Shown here one piece after another: positions 41,202 to 49,680 of a stretch of 64,000 nt of DNA. Position 1 is the first letter of the stretch; every line of letters starts with the position of its first letter. The notes under the pieces were generated by a model that worked only from the letters and a program-made list of their open reading frames with translations, did not search any database and was not told the DNA's origin. The translations under genes and the position numbers were made by a program. The DNA is from Amycolatopsis arida (GTDB lineage: Bacteria; Actinomycetota; Actinomycetes; Mycobacteriales; Pseudonocardiaceae), in assembly GCF_900115565.1 (NCBI RefSeq), contig NZ_FOWW01000001.1, positions 873,731-937,730 of the forward strand, written 5' to 3'.

Positions 41202-42034
41202 GCGACTTCGAGAAACTCCGCATGGAGTACGCCGACGAGTTGCGTCGCCGGCGCGAGCGGGCCGGGCTGACCGGACGTGACTTCGCCGACCTCCTCGGCT
41301 GGACGAACTCGAAGGTCAGCAAGATCGAACGCGGCCGGCAAACGCCCACCGACTCCGACGTGGTCGACTGGCTCGAAGCGCTCGACACGCCCGACGACGA
41401 GATCGCGGAGATGCGTGACCGGCTCCGCGAACTCCGCGTCCGGCAGCTGTCGTGGCGTCGCCAGCTCCGCGAAGGCCATCGCAGCCGGCAGGAACAAGAC
41501 GCGCTCGACGAGCAGGCCGCGACCACCATCCGGGCGGTGGAGGCCGCCGCCGTGCCCGGCCTGCTCCAGACCCCGGACTACGCCCGGCACATCTTCCGGA
41601 CGCAGTCCGGGCTCCTCGGCGTCGCCGACGACATCGACGACGCCGTGCGCGCCCGGATGCAGCGGCAGAGCGTTCTCTACGCGGCCGGCAAGACCATCGA
41701 GATCCTGATGGCCGAGACGGCGCTCCACAACATCTCCTGCCCGGCCGATGTGATGGTCGGACAGCTCGACCGGCTCACCGCGGCCGTCGGCCTGCCCGGC
41801 GTCCGGTTCGGCATCCTGCCGATGGGCACCGAGCTGCCGCACGTGCTCTGGCACGGCTACTGGGTCGTCGACGACGTGGTGTTCGTCGAGACGATCACCG
41901 ACGAGTTACGCATCCGCGATCCCGAACAGGTCGCTATCTACAACACCCTGACCGACCGGCTCTGGTCCGCGGCCGTCGAAGGCGAGGCGGCCCGGTCTCT
42001 GCTGGCGAGGGTCGCCGACCAGCTCCGCGGCTGA
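41198..42034 (+). CDS. XRE regulator with DUF5753 domain
   Basis: 278 residues from GTG 41198, with GGGAG upstream. Residues about 10-65 are an XRE helix-turn-helix (LRRRRERAGLTGRDFADLLGWTNSKVSKIERGRQTP). Residues about 105-275 are DUF5753 (VEAAAVPGLLQTPDYARHIF, MQRQSVLY, ILMAETALHN, GVRFGILPMG). It is the last gene of the cassette and the likely regulator of it and of the divergent zinc-ribbon genes. Confidence 0.93.
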   Translation: MSDFEKLRMEYADELRRRRERAGLTGRDFADLLGWTNSKVSKIERGRQTPTDSDVVDWLEALDTPDDEIAEMRDRLRELRVRQLSWRRQLREGHRSRQEQDALDEQAATTIRAVEAAAVPGLLQTPDYARHIFRTQSGLLGVADDIDDAVRARMQRQSVLYAAGKTIEILMAETALHNISCPADVMVGQLDRLTAAVGLPGVRFGILPMGTELPHVLWHGYWVVDDVVFVETITDELRIRDPEQVAIYNTLTDRLWSAAVEGEAARSLLARVADQLRG

Positions 42035-42064
42035 CCACGAACCGGCCTCGGGTGTGTACTCACG

Positions 42065-42081
42065 CTTCCACTGAGTGGAAG
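42065..42081. promoter_or_regulatory. Perfect 8-1-8 palindrome upstream of the NitT/TauT transporter
   Basis: CTTCCACT-G-AGTGGAAG is centred at 42073, between the XRE gene and the binding-protein gene. The single-base centre favours a protein-binding DNA palindrome over an RNA hairpin. A related GTTCCACC occurs at 42115-42122. Confidence 0.5.
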
Positions 42082-42152
42082 GGACACGTTGACCGGCGCT
42101 GTGTCGCTGCTTACGTTCCACCGACACCGACCGGCCGACAGCAGGAGCCCCG

Positions 42153-43121
42153 ATGACACGACCCCTCAGGTCCCCCAGGTCCCTCAGGGTGCTGGCCGTG
42201 GGCGCGGCACTCGCGCTGACCGCCGGGTGCGGTTCCGCCGGAACCGGAGGCCAGGACGGCACCGGCACGGTCAGGGTCGGCGTCATCCCCATCGTCGACG
42301 TCGCGCCGATCTACCTCGGCAAGGAGCAGGGGTTCTTCGCCGACCGCGGCATCGAGCTCGCCCTGGAGAGCGGGCAGGGCGGCGCGGCCATCGTTCCCGG
42401 TGTCGTGAGTGGACAGTTTCAGTTCGGTTTCTCCAACGTGACCTCGTTGCTGCTGGCCCGATCGAAGGGCCTCCCGCTGAAGGTGGTCGCCGCGGGCAAC
42501 AGCACCACCGGTGACGCCGAGAAGGACTTCGGCGCGGTCGTCGTGCCAGCGGACAGCGACATCACCGACGCCGCCGGGCTCGCCGGCCGGACCGTCGCGG
42601 TGAACACCGCGAACAACATCGGCGACACCACCATCCGGGAGGTGGTTCGGCAGGCGGGCGGCGACCCGACCACGATCAAGTTCGTCGAGCTGCCCTTCCC
42701 CGACATGCCGGCGGCGGTGCAGCAGCACCGGGTCGACGCCGCCTGGGTGGTGGAGCCGTTCCTGACCGTCACCACCCGGCAGGGGGCCCGCCCCGTCGCC
42801 GCCAACTTCGCCGGAACGGACCCGGAGCTGATGGTCGCCGCCTACTTCACCTCGCAGCAGCTCATCGACTCCGACCCCGACCTCGTCCAGCGGTTCACCG
42901 AGGCGATGAACGAGTCGCTGCGCTACGCGCGGGACCACCCGGACGAGGCCCGCCGCATCCTGGGCACCTACACCCAGATCGACGCCGAGACCGCCGCGTC
43001 GCTCACGCTGCCGCGCTGGCCCACCGAGATCAACGTCGCCTCGATCCAGCGACTGGCCGACCTCGCGGTCAGGGACGGCCTGATCACCAAAGAGCCGAAC
43101 GTGCGGGACCTGCTGCGGTGA
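42153..43121 (+). CDS. NitT/TauT-type ABC transporter substrate-binding lipoprotein
   Basis: 322 residues. Lipobox LTAGC puts the lipid on Cys26. The fold is of the SsuA/THI5 type: VRVGVIPIVDVAPIYLGKEQGFF, GVVSGQFQFGFSNVTSLLLA, VAVNTANNIGDTTIREVV. Relatives bind sulfonates, nitrate, pyrimidines or riboflavin precursors. It is the first of four genes, and its stop overlaps the next GTG. Confidence 0.92.
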   Translation: MTRPLRSPRSLRVLAVGAALALTAGCGSAGTGGQDGTGTVRVGVIPIVDVAPIYLGKEQGFFADRGIELALESGQGGAAIVPGVVSGQFQFGFSNVTSLLLARSKGLPLKVVAAGNSTTGDAEKDFGAVVVPADSDITDAAGLAGRTVAVNTANNIGDTTIREVVRQAGGDPTTIKFVELPFPDMPAAVQQHRVDAAWVVEPFLTVTTRQGARPVAANFAGTDPELMVAAYFTSQQLIDSDPDLVQRFTEAMNESLRYARDHPDEARRILGTYTQIDAETAASLTLPRWPTEINVASIQRLADLAVRDGLITKEPNVRDLLR

Positions 43122-43960
43122 CACCAGGAACACCGGTGACACCGGGAACACCGGGGTCACCGGCGACCCCTCCCGGCGCCACCCGGCGCGAGGTGCCGGG
43201 CGTCGTGCTGGGCGCGGCCGGTCTCGCCGGCCTGGCCGCCCTCCTCGAGGTGGTGCCCCGCGCCGGTCTCGTCGACGCGCGGTTCCTGCCGCCGTTCAGC
43301 CACATGGCCGCCGCGCTCGGCGACCAGCTCGGGTCGGCCGCGTTCTGGCCGGCGCTCACCGCGACACTGCGCGGCTGGTCGACCGGGCTGGCGATCGCGA
43401 TGGTCGCCGGCGTCACCCTCGGCATCGTGATCGGCAGCGTGCCCGTGCTGCGGGCCGCCACCAGTTCCACCATCGAGTTCCTCCGGCCGATCCCGTCGGT
43501 GGCGCTGATCCCGCTCGCGGTGCTGCTGTTCGGCACCGACCCGCGCTCCACCCTGATCCTCGTCGTCTACGCCAGCTTCTGGCAGGTCCTGGTGCAGGTG
43601 CTGCACGGCGTCGCCGACGTCGACCCGGTGGCCCGCGACACCGCGCGCTCCTACCGGTTCTCCCCGTGGACCCAGGTCCGCACGGTGGTCTGGCCCACCG
43701 CGCTGCCCTACGTCATGACGGGCTTCCGGCTGGCCGCGGCCGTGGCGCTGATCCTGGAGATCACCGGGGAGCTCGTCATCGGCAGCCCCGGCCTTGGCAA
43801 GTCGATCGCGGTCGCGCAGTCCTCCGGCGCGGTCGCGGCGATGTACGCGCTGGTGATCGTCACCGGGCTCATCGGCGTCGCCGTCAACCTGCTCGTGCGG
43901 GCCACCGAACGGCGCGTGCTGCGCTGGCATCCCTCCGTCCGCGGGGAGGTCACGGCGTGA
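43118..43960 (+). CDS. NitT/TauT-type ABC permease 1
   Basis: 280 residues from GTG 43118 (GTGA overlap). The first 22 residues are a Thr/Pro/Gly repeat (TPGTPVTPGTPGSP) encoded by near-identical 12-base units, followed by six membrane helices. The coupling loop is ARDTARSYRFSPWTQVRTVVWPTALPYV. It pairs with the next permease. Confidence 0.92.
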   Translation: MTPGTPVTPGTPGSPATPPGATRREVPGVVLGAAGLAGLAALLEVVPRAGLVDARFLPPFSHMAAALGDQLGSAAFWPALTATLRGWSTGLAIAMVAGVTLGIVIGSVPVLRAATSSTIEFLRPIPSVALIPLAVLLFGTDPRSTLILVVYASFWQVLVQVLHGVADVDPVARDTARSYRFSPWTQVRTVVWPTALPYVMTGFRLAAAVALILEITGELVIGSPGLGKSIAVAQSSGAVAAMYALVIVTGLIGVAVNLLVRATERRVLRWHPSVRGEVTA

Positions 43961-44820
43961 AGCGAGCTCCCGAGCGAACCCTCGAGCACAGCACCCCCGG
44001 CAACGGCGCCGACAAGCGCCGGCGAGGAGGGGGCGAGACCGTCCTCGGGTGGGCCAGGCGACTCCTGCTCGTCGCCGGGTTGCCGGCCGTCCTCGTCGCC
44101 GCGTGGTGGGTGGCCACCGCGGGCGGCGGCAGCTTCTACTGGCCGCCGCTGCCCACGATCCTCGGCGTGTTCGGCGAGACGTGGTTCGAGAGCAGGATGG
44201 TCGACGACGTGCTGCCGAGCCTGCTGCGGCTGGGGGTGGGCTACGCGCTGGCGCTCGTGGTCGGCATCGCCGCCGGGGCGGGCATCGGGTCCTCCCGCAC
44301 GCTGCGCGCGGTCGTGGAGCCCGTGCTCGAGTTCTTCCGGGCCATCCCGCCCCCGGTGCTGGTGCCGGTGCTGATCCTGTTCGCCGGCATCGGCGACGGC
44401 ATGAAGGTGCTGGTGATCGTCTCCGGCGCCGTGTGGCCGATCCTGCTGAACACCGTCGAGGGCGTCCGGTCGATCGACGAGGTGCTCCGGGACACGGCAC
44501 GCTGTTACCGGTTCCGGCGCCGGACCCGGCTGGCGCAGCTGGTGCTGCGCGGCGCGAGCCCGCGGATCGTCACCGGCGCCCGCCAGTCGCTGTCCATTGC
44601 CATCATCCTCATGGTGATCGGGGAGATGTTCGCGGCGAGCAACGGCCTCGGCTACAGCATCGTCCAGTTCCAGCGCGGCTTCGCGATCCCGCAGATGTGG
44701 AGCGGGATCATCCTGCTCGGCCTCATCGGTGTCGCGCTGTCGCTGGCCTTCCGCATCGTCGAGTCCCGAGTCCTGTCGTGGCACCGTGGGCTGCGCGAGG
44801 CGCAGCGCTCCGGCAGGTGA
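43957..44820 (+). CDS. NitT/TauT-type ABC permease 2
   Basis: 287 residues from GTG 43957 (GTGA overlap), with GGGGAGG upstream. It has a charged N-terminal extension of about 30 residues, then six helices. The coupling loop LRDTARCYRFRRRTRLAQLVLRGASPRIV mirrors that of its partner. Two different permeases rather than one homodimer indicate a heterodimeric pore. Confidence 0.92.
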   Translation: MKRAPERTLEHSTPGNGADKRRRGGGETVLGWARRLLLVAGLPAVLVAAWWVATAGGGSFYWPPLPTILGVFGETWFESRMVDDVLPSLLRLGVGYALALVVGIAAGAGIGSSRTLRAVVEPVLEFFRAIPPPVLVPVLILFAGIGDGMKVLVIVSGAVWPILLNTVEGVRSIDEVLRDTARCYRFRRRTRLAQLVLRGASPRIVTGARQSLSIAIILMVIGEMFAASNGLGYSIVQFQRGFAIPQMWSGIILLGLIGVALSLAFRIVESRVLSWHRGLREAQRSGR

Positions 44821-44836
44821 CGTGGAGAGGATCCGC

Positions 44837-45715
44837 ATGACCGTCCCCGAGACATCGTCCCGCGCACTGCGCGCCGGCCAGGACACCCCGCTGCTGGAGG
44901 TCCGCGGGCTGCGGAAGGTGTACCGCGGCGACCAGCGCTCCGTGGAGGCGATCCGCGACCTGACCTTCGACGTCGCCGGTGGTGAGCTGGTGTGCCTGGT
45001 GGGCCCGTCCGGCTGCGGCAAGACCACGCTGCTTCGCTGCGTCTCCGGCCTGCTGCCGGCGACGGCCGGCGAGGTCGTGCTGGAGGGCCGGCCGGTGACC
45101 TCGCCCCCGCCCGGGATGGCGGTGGTGTTCCAGGAGTACGGGCGCAGCCTGTTCCCCTGGCTGACGGTGTGGCGCAACGTCGAGCTGCCGCTGAAGGAGA
45201 AGAAGGTGCCCCGCGCCGAGCGGCACCGGCTGGTCGCCGACGCGCTGGCCGCCGTCGGGCTCACCGAGGCCCGCGACGCCCACCCCTGGCAGCTCTCCGG
45301 CGGGATGCAGCAACGCGTCGCGATCGCCCGCGCCGTCGCCTACGAGCCGCGGATGCTGCTCATGGACGAGCCGTTCGCCGCCGTGGACGCCCAGACCAGG
45401 GCCGACCTCGAGGACCTCGTGCGCGCGCTGTGGCGGCGGCTCGGGGTCACCGTCCTGTTCGTCACCCACGACATCGACGAGTCGGTCTACCTGGGGCAGC
45501 GCGTGCTCGTGCTGTCCAACTCCCCCACCGTCGTCCTCAGCGAGGTCGCCGTCGACCTTCCGGACGAGCGCGACCAGCTCGGCACCCGCTCGCTGCCCCG
45601 GTTCACCGAGCTGCGCGCGCAGGTCTACGCGCGGGTGCAGCAGGCCAAGAGCGGCGCCCGCCCGGAGACGCGATCCGCCGGCGTCACGGCGTCGCCTTCC
45701 GAGCTCGCCGAGTGA
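44837..45715 (+). CDS. NitT/TauT-type ABC transporter ATPase
   Basis: 292 residues from ATG 44837. Walker A GPSGCGKTT is at 56-64; VVFQEYGRSLFPWLTVWRNV carries the Q-loop; the signature is LSGGMQQR and Walker B MLLMDEPFAAVD. The C-terminal 60 residues extend past the catalytic core. The last 32 bases overlap the convergent hydrolase gene. Confidence 0.93.
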   Translation: MTVPETSSRALRAGQDTPLLEVRGLRKVYRGDQRSVEAIRDLTFDVAGGELVCLVGPSGCGKTTLLRCVSGLLPATAGEVVLEGRPVTSPPPGMAVVFQEYGRSLFPWLTVWRNVELPLKEKKVPRAERHRLVADALAAVGLTEARDAHPWQLSGGMQQRVAIARAVAYEPRMLLMDEPFAAVDAQTRADLEDLVRALWRRLGVTVLFVTHDIDESVYLGQRVLVLSNSPTVVLSEVAVDLPDERDQLGTRSLPRFTELRAQVYARVQQAKSGARPETRSAGVTASPSELAE

Positions 45716-46556
45716 CCTGGGCGCGGTCGCTCGGTGGGACGAACCGTGCGATCTCGTTCGCCAGCAGGCGCGGCTGGTCGTGGCACACGAAGGTGTAGCT
45801 GTCGGGGACCTCGACCAGCCGGGCGTCGGGGAACGTCGCGGCCCACCGTTCGGCGTGCGCGAAGGGGAAGTACGGGAGCCTGCGCGGCCAGAGCAGGAGC
45901 ACCGGCTTGTCGAAGGTCCGCAGCCGTTCGGCGGCCGCGAGCGTCGCACGCTCGTCGATGGCCGCGAGGAACCGCCTGGTGTCCCGGCGAATACGCCGGT
46001 CGCTCACCAGGGGACGCGTCCATTCCGCGGTCACGGCCGCGTCGACCGGGTGCTTGCTCAACCAGTGGAACGCGAACCGGCGCACCCGGGCGAGTCGTAG
46101 CGGCTGGACGGCCACCTCGGCCAAGCCGGGCACCCGGGCCAGGATCTGCAGTGGCCGAAGCGAGGGCGGCAGGAAGTTGTCGAACGAGTCGCACGGGGTC
46201 AACACGACACGTCCCACCCGGTCGCAGCCCTCCGCCAGCAGCAGCTGGGTGACGGCACCGCCCGTGTCGGTGGCCACGAGCGTGACATCGGCGAGGTCCA
46301 GCTCGTCGAGGAACTCCCCGAGCAGCCGCGCCACCCCGCTGGGGCTCAGGTCGGCGGTGGGTCGCATGGGAAGGGCATGCCCGCCGAGCGGGAGATCGGG
46401 GCAGACGCGGCGGAACCCCTCGCCGAGGGTGTCGACGACCTCCCGCCACAAGGTCCCGTTCGCGAGAAGACCGTGGACGAACACGATCACCGGTCCGGAT
46501 CCGCGGTCCCGGTACCGGACCGGACCGGACGACAGCCGAGCGACCCGCACCACCAT
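45684..46556 (-). CDS. Alpha/beta hydrolase-fold protein with Asp at the nucleophile position
   Basis: 290 residues from ATG 46556, with GGAAGG upstream. The oxyanion loop FVHGLLANGTLW is present. The nucleophile elbow reads VATDTGGAV, so Asp97 replaces Ser, as in dehalogenase-like members. The acid loop normally W-x-x-x-D reads WPRRLPYFPFAHAERW, without the acid, and the expected histidine region is DSYTFVCHDQP. It may use Asp97 in an atypical reaction or be catalytically altered. It is divergent from a TetR gene. Confidence 0.88.
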   Translation of the reverse strand: MVVRVARLSSGPVRYRDRGSGPVIVFVHGLLANGTLWREVVDTLGEGFRRVCPDLPLGGHALPMRPTADLSPSGVARLLGEFLDELDLADVTLVATDTGGAVTQLLLAEGCDRVGRVVLTPCDSFDNFLPPSLRPLQILARVPGLAEVAVQPLRLARVRRFAFHWLSKHPVDAAVTAEWTRPLVSDRRIRRDTRRFLAAIDERATLAAAERLRTFDKPVLLLWPRRLPYFPFAHAERWAATFPDARLVEVPDSYTFVCHDQPRLLANEIARFVPPSDRAQVTRRARKATP

Positions 46557-46573
46557 CACGTCCTTCCGACTTC

Positions 46574-46617
46574 ACCGACCCCGGGTCGGTCAGCGACTCG
46601 GGTTCAACGATTATGCT
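46574..46617. promoter_or_regulatory. Operator and leaderless promoter between hydrolase and TetR genes
   Basis: ACCGACCC-C-GGGTCGGT (46574-46590) is a perfect 8-1-8 palindrome. TATGCT (46612-46617) ends 8 bases before the TetR ATG, making that gene probably leaderless. The palindrome would cover the -35 region of the TetR promoter and the start region of the hydrolase. Confidence 0.6.
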
Positions 46618-46625
46618 GACGACCT

Positions 46626-47297
46626 ATGACCGAGGTCAAGGGCGGCAGGCGGCAGATGTACGCCGCCCGAACCCGGGCGGACATCCTGGCCGCCGCGACG
46701 GACCTGTTCGCGACCCGCGGGTTCGACGGCACCGCGATCAGTGACATCGGCAAGGCGGCACGGGCCAGCAAGGGCACGGTCTACCACCACTTCGCCGACA
46801 AGCAGGAGATCTTCGCGGAGGTCTTCACGACCGTGCAGTCGGCCGTCATGCGCACGGCGCTCGACGCGATGGCGGCGGAGGGCGACCCTTGGGCGCGGCT
46901 GCACCGTGCGACCAGGGCGTTCCTGCGCGGTTACGTGTCCGACAGCACGGCTCGGTCGATCCTGCGCCAGGCGCTCGGGGTGCTCGGCTGGGACCGGGTC
47001 CGCGAGCTCGACGAGGCAACCGCTCTGCCGGTCATCCGCGCGACCCTCGAACGGTTCCTCGCCGACGGCGAGATCCGGCAGGTCCGGGTCGACGCCGCCG
47101 CGCAGCTGGTCTTCGATCTGTACTGCAACGCGGTCCTCGTCATCACCGCGGCCGAGGATCCCGACCGCGCGGCGGGCGATGTCGAGACCATCGTCCTGTC
47201 CCTGCTCGGCGGTCTGCGGCCAGAAGGCCGGGCCGACCCCGGACCGTGGACCGAACCGGACGAGCCCGAGTCGGGAGCGGTCGGCGCCGGGCGGTGA
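46626..47297 (+). CDS. TetR family transcriptional regulator
   Basis: 223 residues. The helix-turn-helix is at about 14-60 (ARTRADILAAATDLFATRGFDGTAISDIGKAARASKGTVYHHFADKQEIF). The C-terminal domain matches the TetR_C group with LRGYVSDSTARSILRQALGVLGW. The last 25 residues are acidic and Pro-rich. It is divergent from the Asp-type hydrolase, with a perfect palindrome between. Confidence 0.93.
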   Translation: MTEVKGGRRQMYAARTRADILAAATDLFATRGFDGTAISDIGKAARASKGTVYHHFADKQEIFAEVFTTVQSAVMRTALDAMAAEGDPWARLHRATRAFLRGYVSDSTARSILRQALGVLGWDRVRELDEATALPVIRATLERFLADGEIRQVRVDAAAQLVFDLYCNAVLVITAAEDPDRAAGDVETIVLSLLGGLRPEGRADPGPWTEPDEPESGAVGAGR

Positions 47298-47515
47298 CCG
47301 GCAGTCGCTCCAGTCGTGGACCAGCGGGGCGAGCTCGGTCGGCTCCTCGGCGGCGCGGAGCGCCGCACGCGGCGTCCTGTCCCTGCCTCGGGCGGGCCGC
47401 GGCGAGCGGGTGCCTACCCGCGGGCGTCACCTCGGTGCGGATCCCCTACGTCCTGTCGGGCGGTCGAGCCGGCCACGGAACCCTTGAGCGGCGGCCGGAG
47501 GACTCGCCGCGGAGG

Positions 47516-48760
47516 TCATCGCTTCGCGGGCCGGTTCGCGCGCTGCACGGAGCGTTGGACCATGCGGCGAATCCCCGGGAGTTGGACGGCCCGGAGCGTC
47601 AGGTCACGCATCCAGACGTGGGCCTTGCCAGCTGGGGCGAACTGACTGATCCCCTTGCGGGCCAGTGCCTGCCGTGTGCGGACCTCGGGGCGCAAGCCCG
47701 CCTCCCATTCGGTCAACGCCGCGGGGACGGCGTCGCCGTGTTCCTCCACCGCCGCGCCGAGTTGATCGGCCCCGGTGAGCGCGAGCGCCGCGCCGTAGCC
47801 GGCGAACAGCGTGACGCACCAGGCCGCGTCGCCGAGCAACACCACCCGGCCCCGGCTCCACCCGTCCATCACGACCTGGCTGACGGAATCGAAGTAGGCG
47901 GCGGCGGGGTCGGCCGCGAGCTGGCTGAGCGCGCCGGGCACGGCACCGCCCAGGTCCCCGAAGGCCGCGGTGAGGGCACGCGGTGCTCCCAGCGCCAGTT
48001 CGGCCTCCGGATCGGCGCTGCGGTAGGTGAAGAACGCCGAGGACCGCCCCGGGCCCAGGTTGATCACCGCCGCGGTCCGCCCCGGACCGATGAACGTGGC
48101 GCTCGCGCCACCCGGCACGTCCTCCGGCACCCGGGCGAGCGGGAACGCCCCCACCATGTGCCGTAGGTCCACCCGGAAGTCCGGCTCGGGACCGAACACG
48201 ACCCGGCGCACACCGGAGTGCACGCCGTCCGCGCCGACGACGAGGTCGGCCCGCTCGGACGTGCCGTCGCTCAGCGCGACCCGGACCTCGTCGGCGTCCT
48301 GGGTGACCGCTCGCACGGTGGTGCCGAAGCGGATCGCGACGACGTTTCGCACCGCTTCGTAGAGCACGGACTCCAGGTCGCCGCGGAACACCGTGAGCGC
48401 CCGCGCACCGAGCGCGGCGTGCGCGATCGCGGCCGGAACCGTGAGCTTCCGCCGCCCATCGGTTTTGACCAGGATCGAGGTGAACGACCCGAGATCCCGG
48501 GGAGCCAGCGCCGGCAGCAGGCCGAGCCGCTCCGCGGCGTCATAACCCGACCCGAGCAGGTTCACCAGGTAGCCGCCGCCGCGGCGGGCCGGGGCTCGCT
48601 CGACCACGAGCACGTCCCACCCCGCCCGGTGCAGCCGAAGTGCGGTGGCCAGACCGGCAATCCCGGCGCCGGCGACGACCACCCGCCTCGCTCGCGCGCC
48701 ACCGGGCGCGCTGCCCGCGCGCAGTGAACCGTCCTCGACACCCGTCACCGTTCTCTCCAT
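47516..48760 (-). CDS. FAD-dependent aromatic-type monooxygenase
   Basis: 414 residues of the PHBH/PheA-like group. The N-terminal motif VVVAGAGIAGLATALRLHRAG is at 27-47, the second FAD motif VVLLGDAAWCVTLFAGYGAALALTGADQL is in the C-terminal half, and the DG-type motif LVVGADGVHSGVRR lies between. It probably hydroxylates or epoxidises a small aromatic or polyketide-like compound. ATG 48760 may be extended or shortened by four codons. The divergent TetR gene and a palindrome upstream suggest inducible control. Confidence 0.92.
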   Translation of the reverse strand: MERTVTGVEDGSLRAGSAPGGARARRVVVAGAGIAGLATALRLHRAGWDVLVVERAPARRGGGYLVNLLGSGYDAAERLGLLPALAPRDLGSFTSILVKTDGRRKLTVPAAIAHAALGARALTVFRGDLESVLYEAVRNVVAIRFGTTVRAVTQDADEVRVALSDGTSERADLVVGADGVHSGVRRVVFGPEPDFRVDLRHMVGAFPLARVPEDVPGGASATFIGPGRTAAVINLGPGRSSAFFTYRSADPEAELALGAPRALTAAFGDLGGAVPGALSQLAADPAAAYFDSVSQVVMDGWSRGRVVLLGDAAWCVTLFAGYGAALALTGADQLGAAVEEHGDAVPAALTEWEAGLRPEVRTRQALARKGISQFAPAGKAHVWMRDLTLRAVQLPGIRRMVQRSVQRANRPAKR

Positions 48761-48770
48761 CCCGACGCAG

Positions 48771-48812
48771 GTATGAACACTTGCTCAAACCAGTATGAGC
48801 ACATGTCCATAC
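48771..48812. promoter_or_regulatory. TetR operator between the monooxygenase and TetR genes
   Basis: TGCTCA (48782-48787) and TGAGCA (48796-48801) form a perfect 6-8-6 inverted repeat. The 13-base GTATGA(A/G)CAC(T/A)TG is repeated directly at 48771 and 48793. GTATG...CATAC (48793-48812) gives another inverted pair. The cluster sits just upstream of the monooxygenase start. Confidence 0.6.
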
Positions 48813-48882
48813 TCCGCCGCAAGTCCCCCGCCCGCGCGACACGCCGACGGAAGCACCTGGTCGGACACCTAGACTGGGGTGC

Positions 48883-49485
48883 GTGCCCCGAGGCGTTGCC
48901 ATCCCCGCGATCAGGCAGCAACTGTTCGCCGCCGTCGATGAGGTGATCGTCCGCGTCGGGCCGGGCCGGCTCAGCGGTCGAGCCGTCACCAGCGCGGCCG
49001 GGGTCGCGACCGGGCTGCTGTACGCGCACTTCGCCGACCTCGACGACTTCCTGGCCGCCTACGCCGTCGACCGCAGCTTCGTCGTCTCCGCCAGCGCCGC
49101 GACCCTGCCGGAACGGGCCGGCAGCGGAACCGTCGCCGGGAACCTGTGCGACACCGTCCACGCGACACCGCTGCCGACCGTCCTGGCGTTGACCAGGCTC
49201 CTCGTCTCCCGGCCGGAGCTGGTCGACCGGGTCCGCGCCGTCCTCGGTGACAGGGCGGCCGGCCTCGACGCGATCGAGAGCGCCGCCTCCGAGTACCTCG
49301 CCCGCGAGCGACGGCTCGGCCGCGTCACCACCTCCGCCGAGCCCGAGGCACTGGCGACCGCGCTCGTCGGCGTGCTCCACCGCCTCGTCCTCACGGCCGG
49401 CACCGAGTCCGACGTCCACGACCGCGTCCGGCGAACGGTCACCGCGCTGGTCGCCGGCGTCACCACCGCGACACCACACCAGTAG
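48883..49485 (+). CDS. TetR family transcriptional regulator
   Basis: 200 residues from GTG 48883. TAGACT (48870-48875) ends 7 bases before it, so it is probably leaderless. The DNA-binding part is IRQQLFAAVDEVIVRVGPGRLSGRAVTSAAGVATGLLYAHFADLDDFL, somewhat shortened. The helical C-domain is of ordinary type. It is divergent from the FAD monooxygenase and is probably its repressor. Confidence 0.9.
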   Translation: MPRGVAIPAIRQQLFAAVDEVIVRVGPGRLSGRAVTSAAGVATGLLYAHFADLDDFLAAYAVDRSFVVSASAATLPERAGSGTVAGNLCDTVHATPLPTVLALTRLLVSRPELVDRVRAVLGDRAAGLDAIESAASEYLARERRLGRVTTSAEPEALATALVGVLHRLVLTAGTESDVHDRVRRTVTALVAGVTTATPHQ

Positions 49486-49680
49486 GCCCCGCGGCGAACC
49501 GAGCACGCGCGCCGGCGGTCAGCGGAGCGAGGAAACGAGCGACACCGCCGCGACGACGACGCCGGCCAGCCTGCGCGATCGCATGGCCCGCGTCTGGCGA
49601 ACCCACCGGGCGAGGGCACTCCGGCGAACCCGGCGTCCGTGCCGCGGCCAGCCCTACCGCCGCCCGATACGATGCCCCGG

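Noticed and set aside
42153-45715. Naming the NitT/TauT-type transporter as a sulfonate or nitrate importer
   Set aside because: No monooxygenase (SsuD/TauD-like) or nitrate reductase gene is linked to it.
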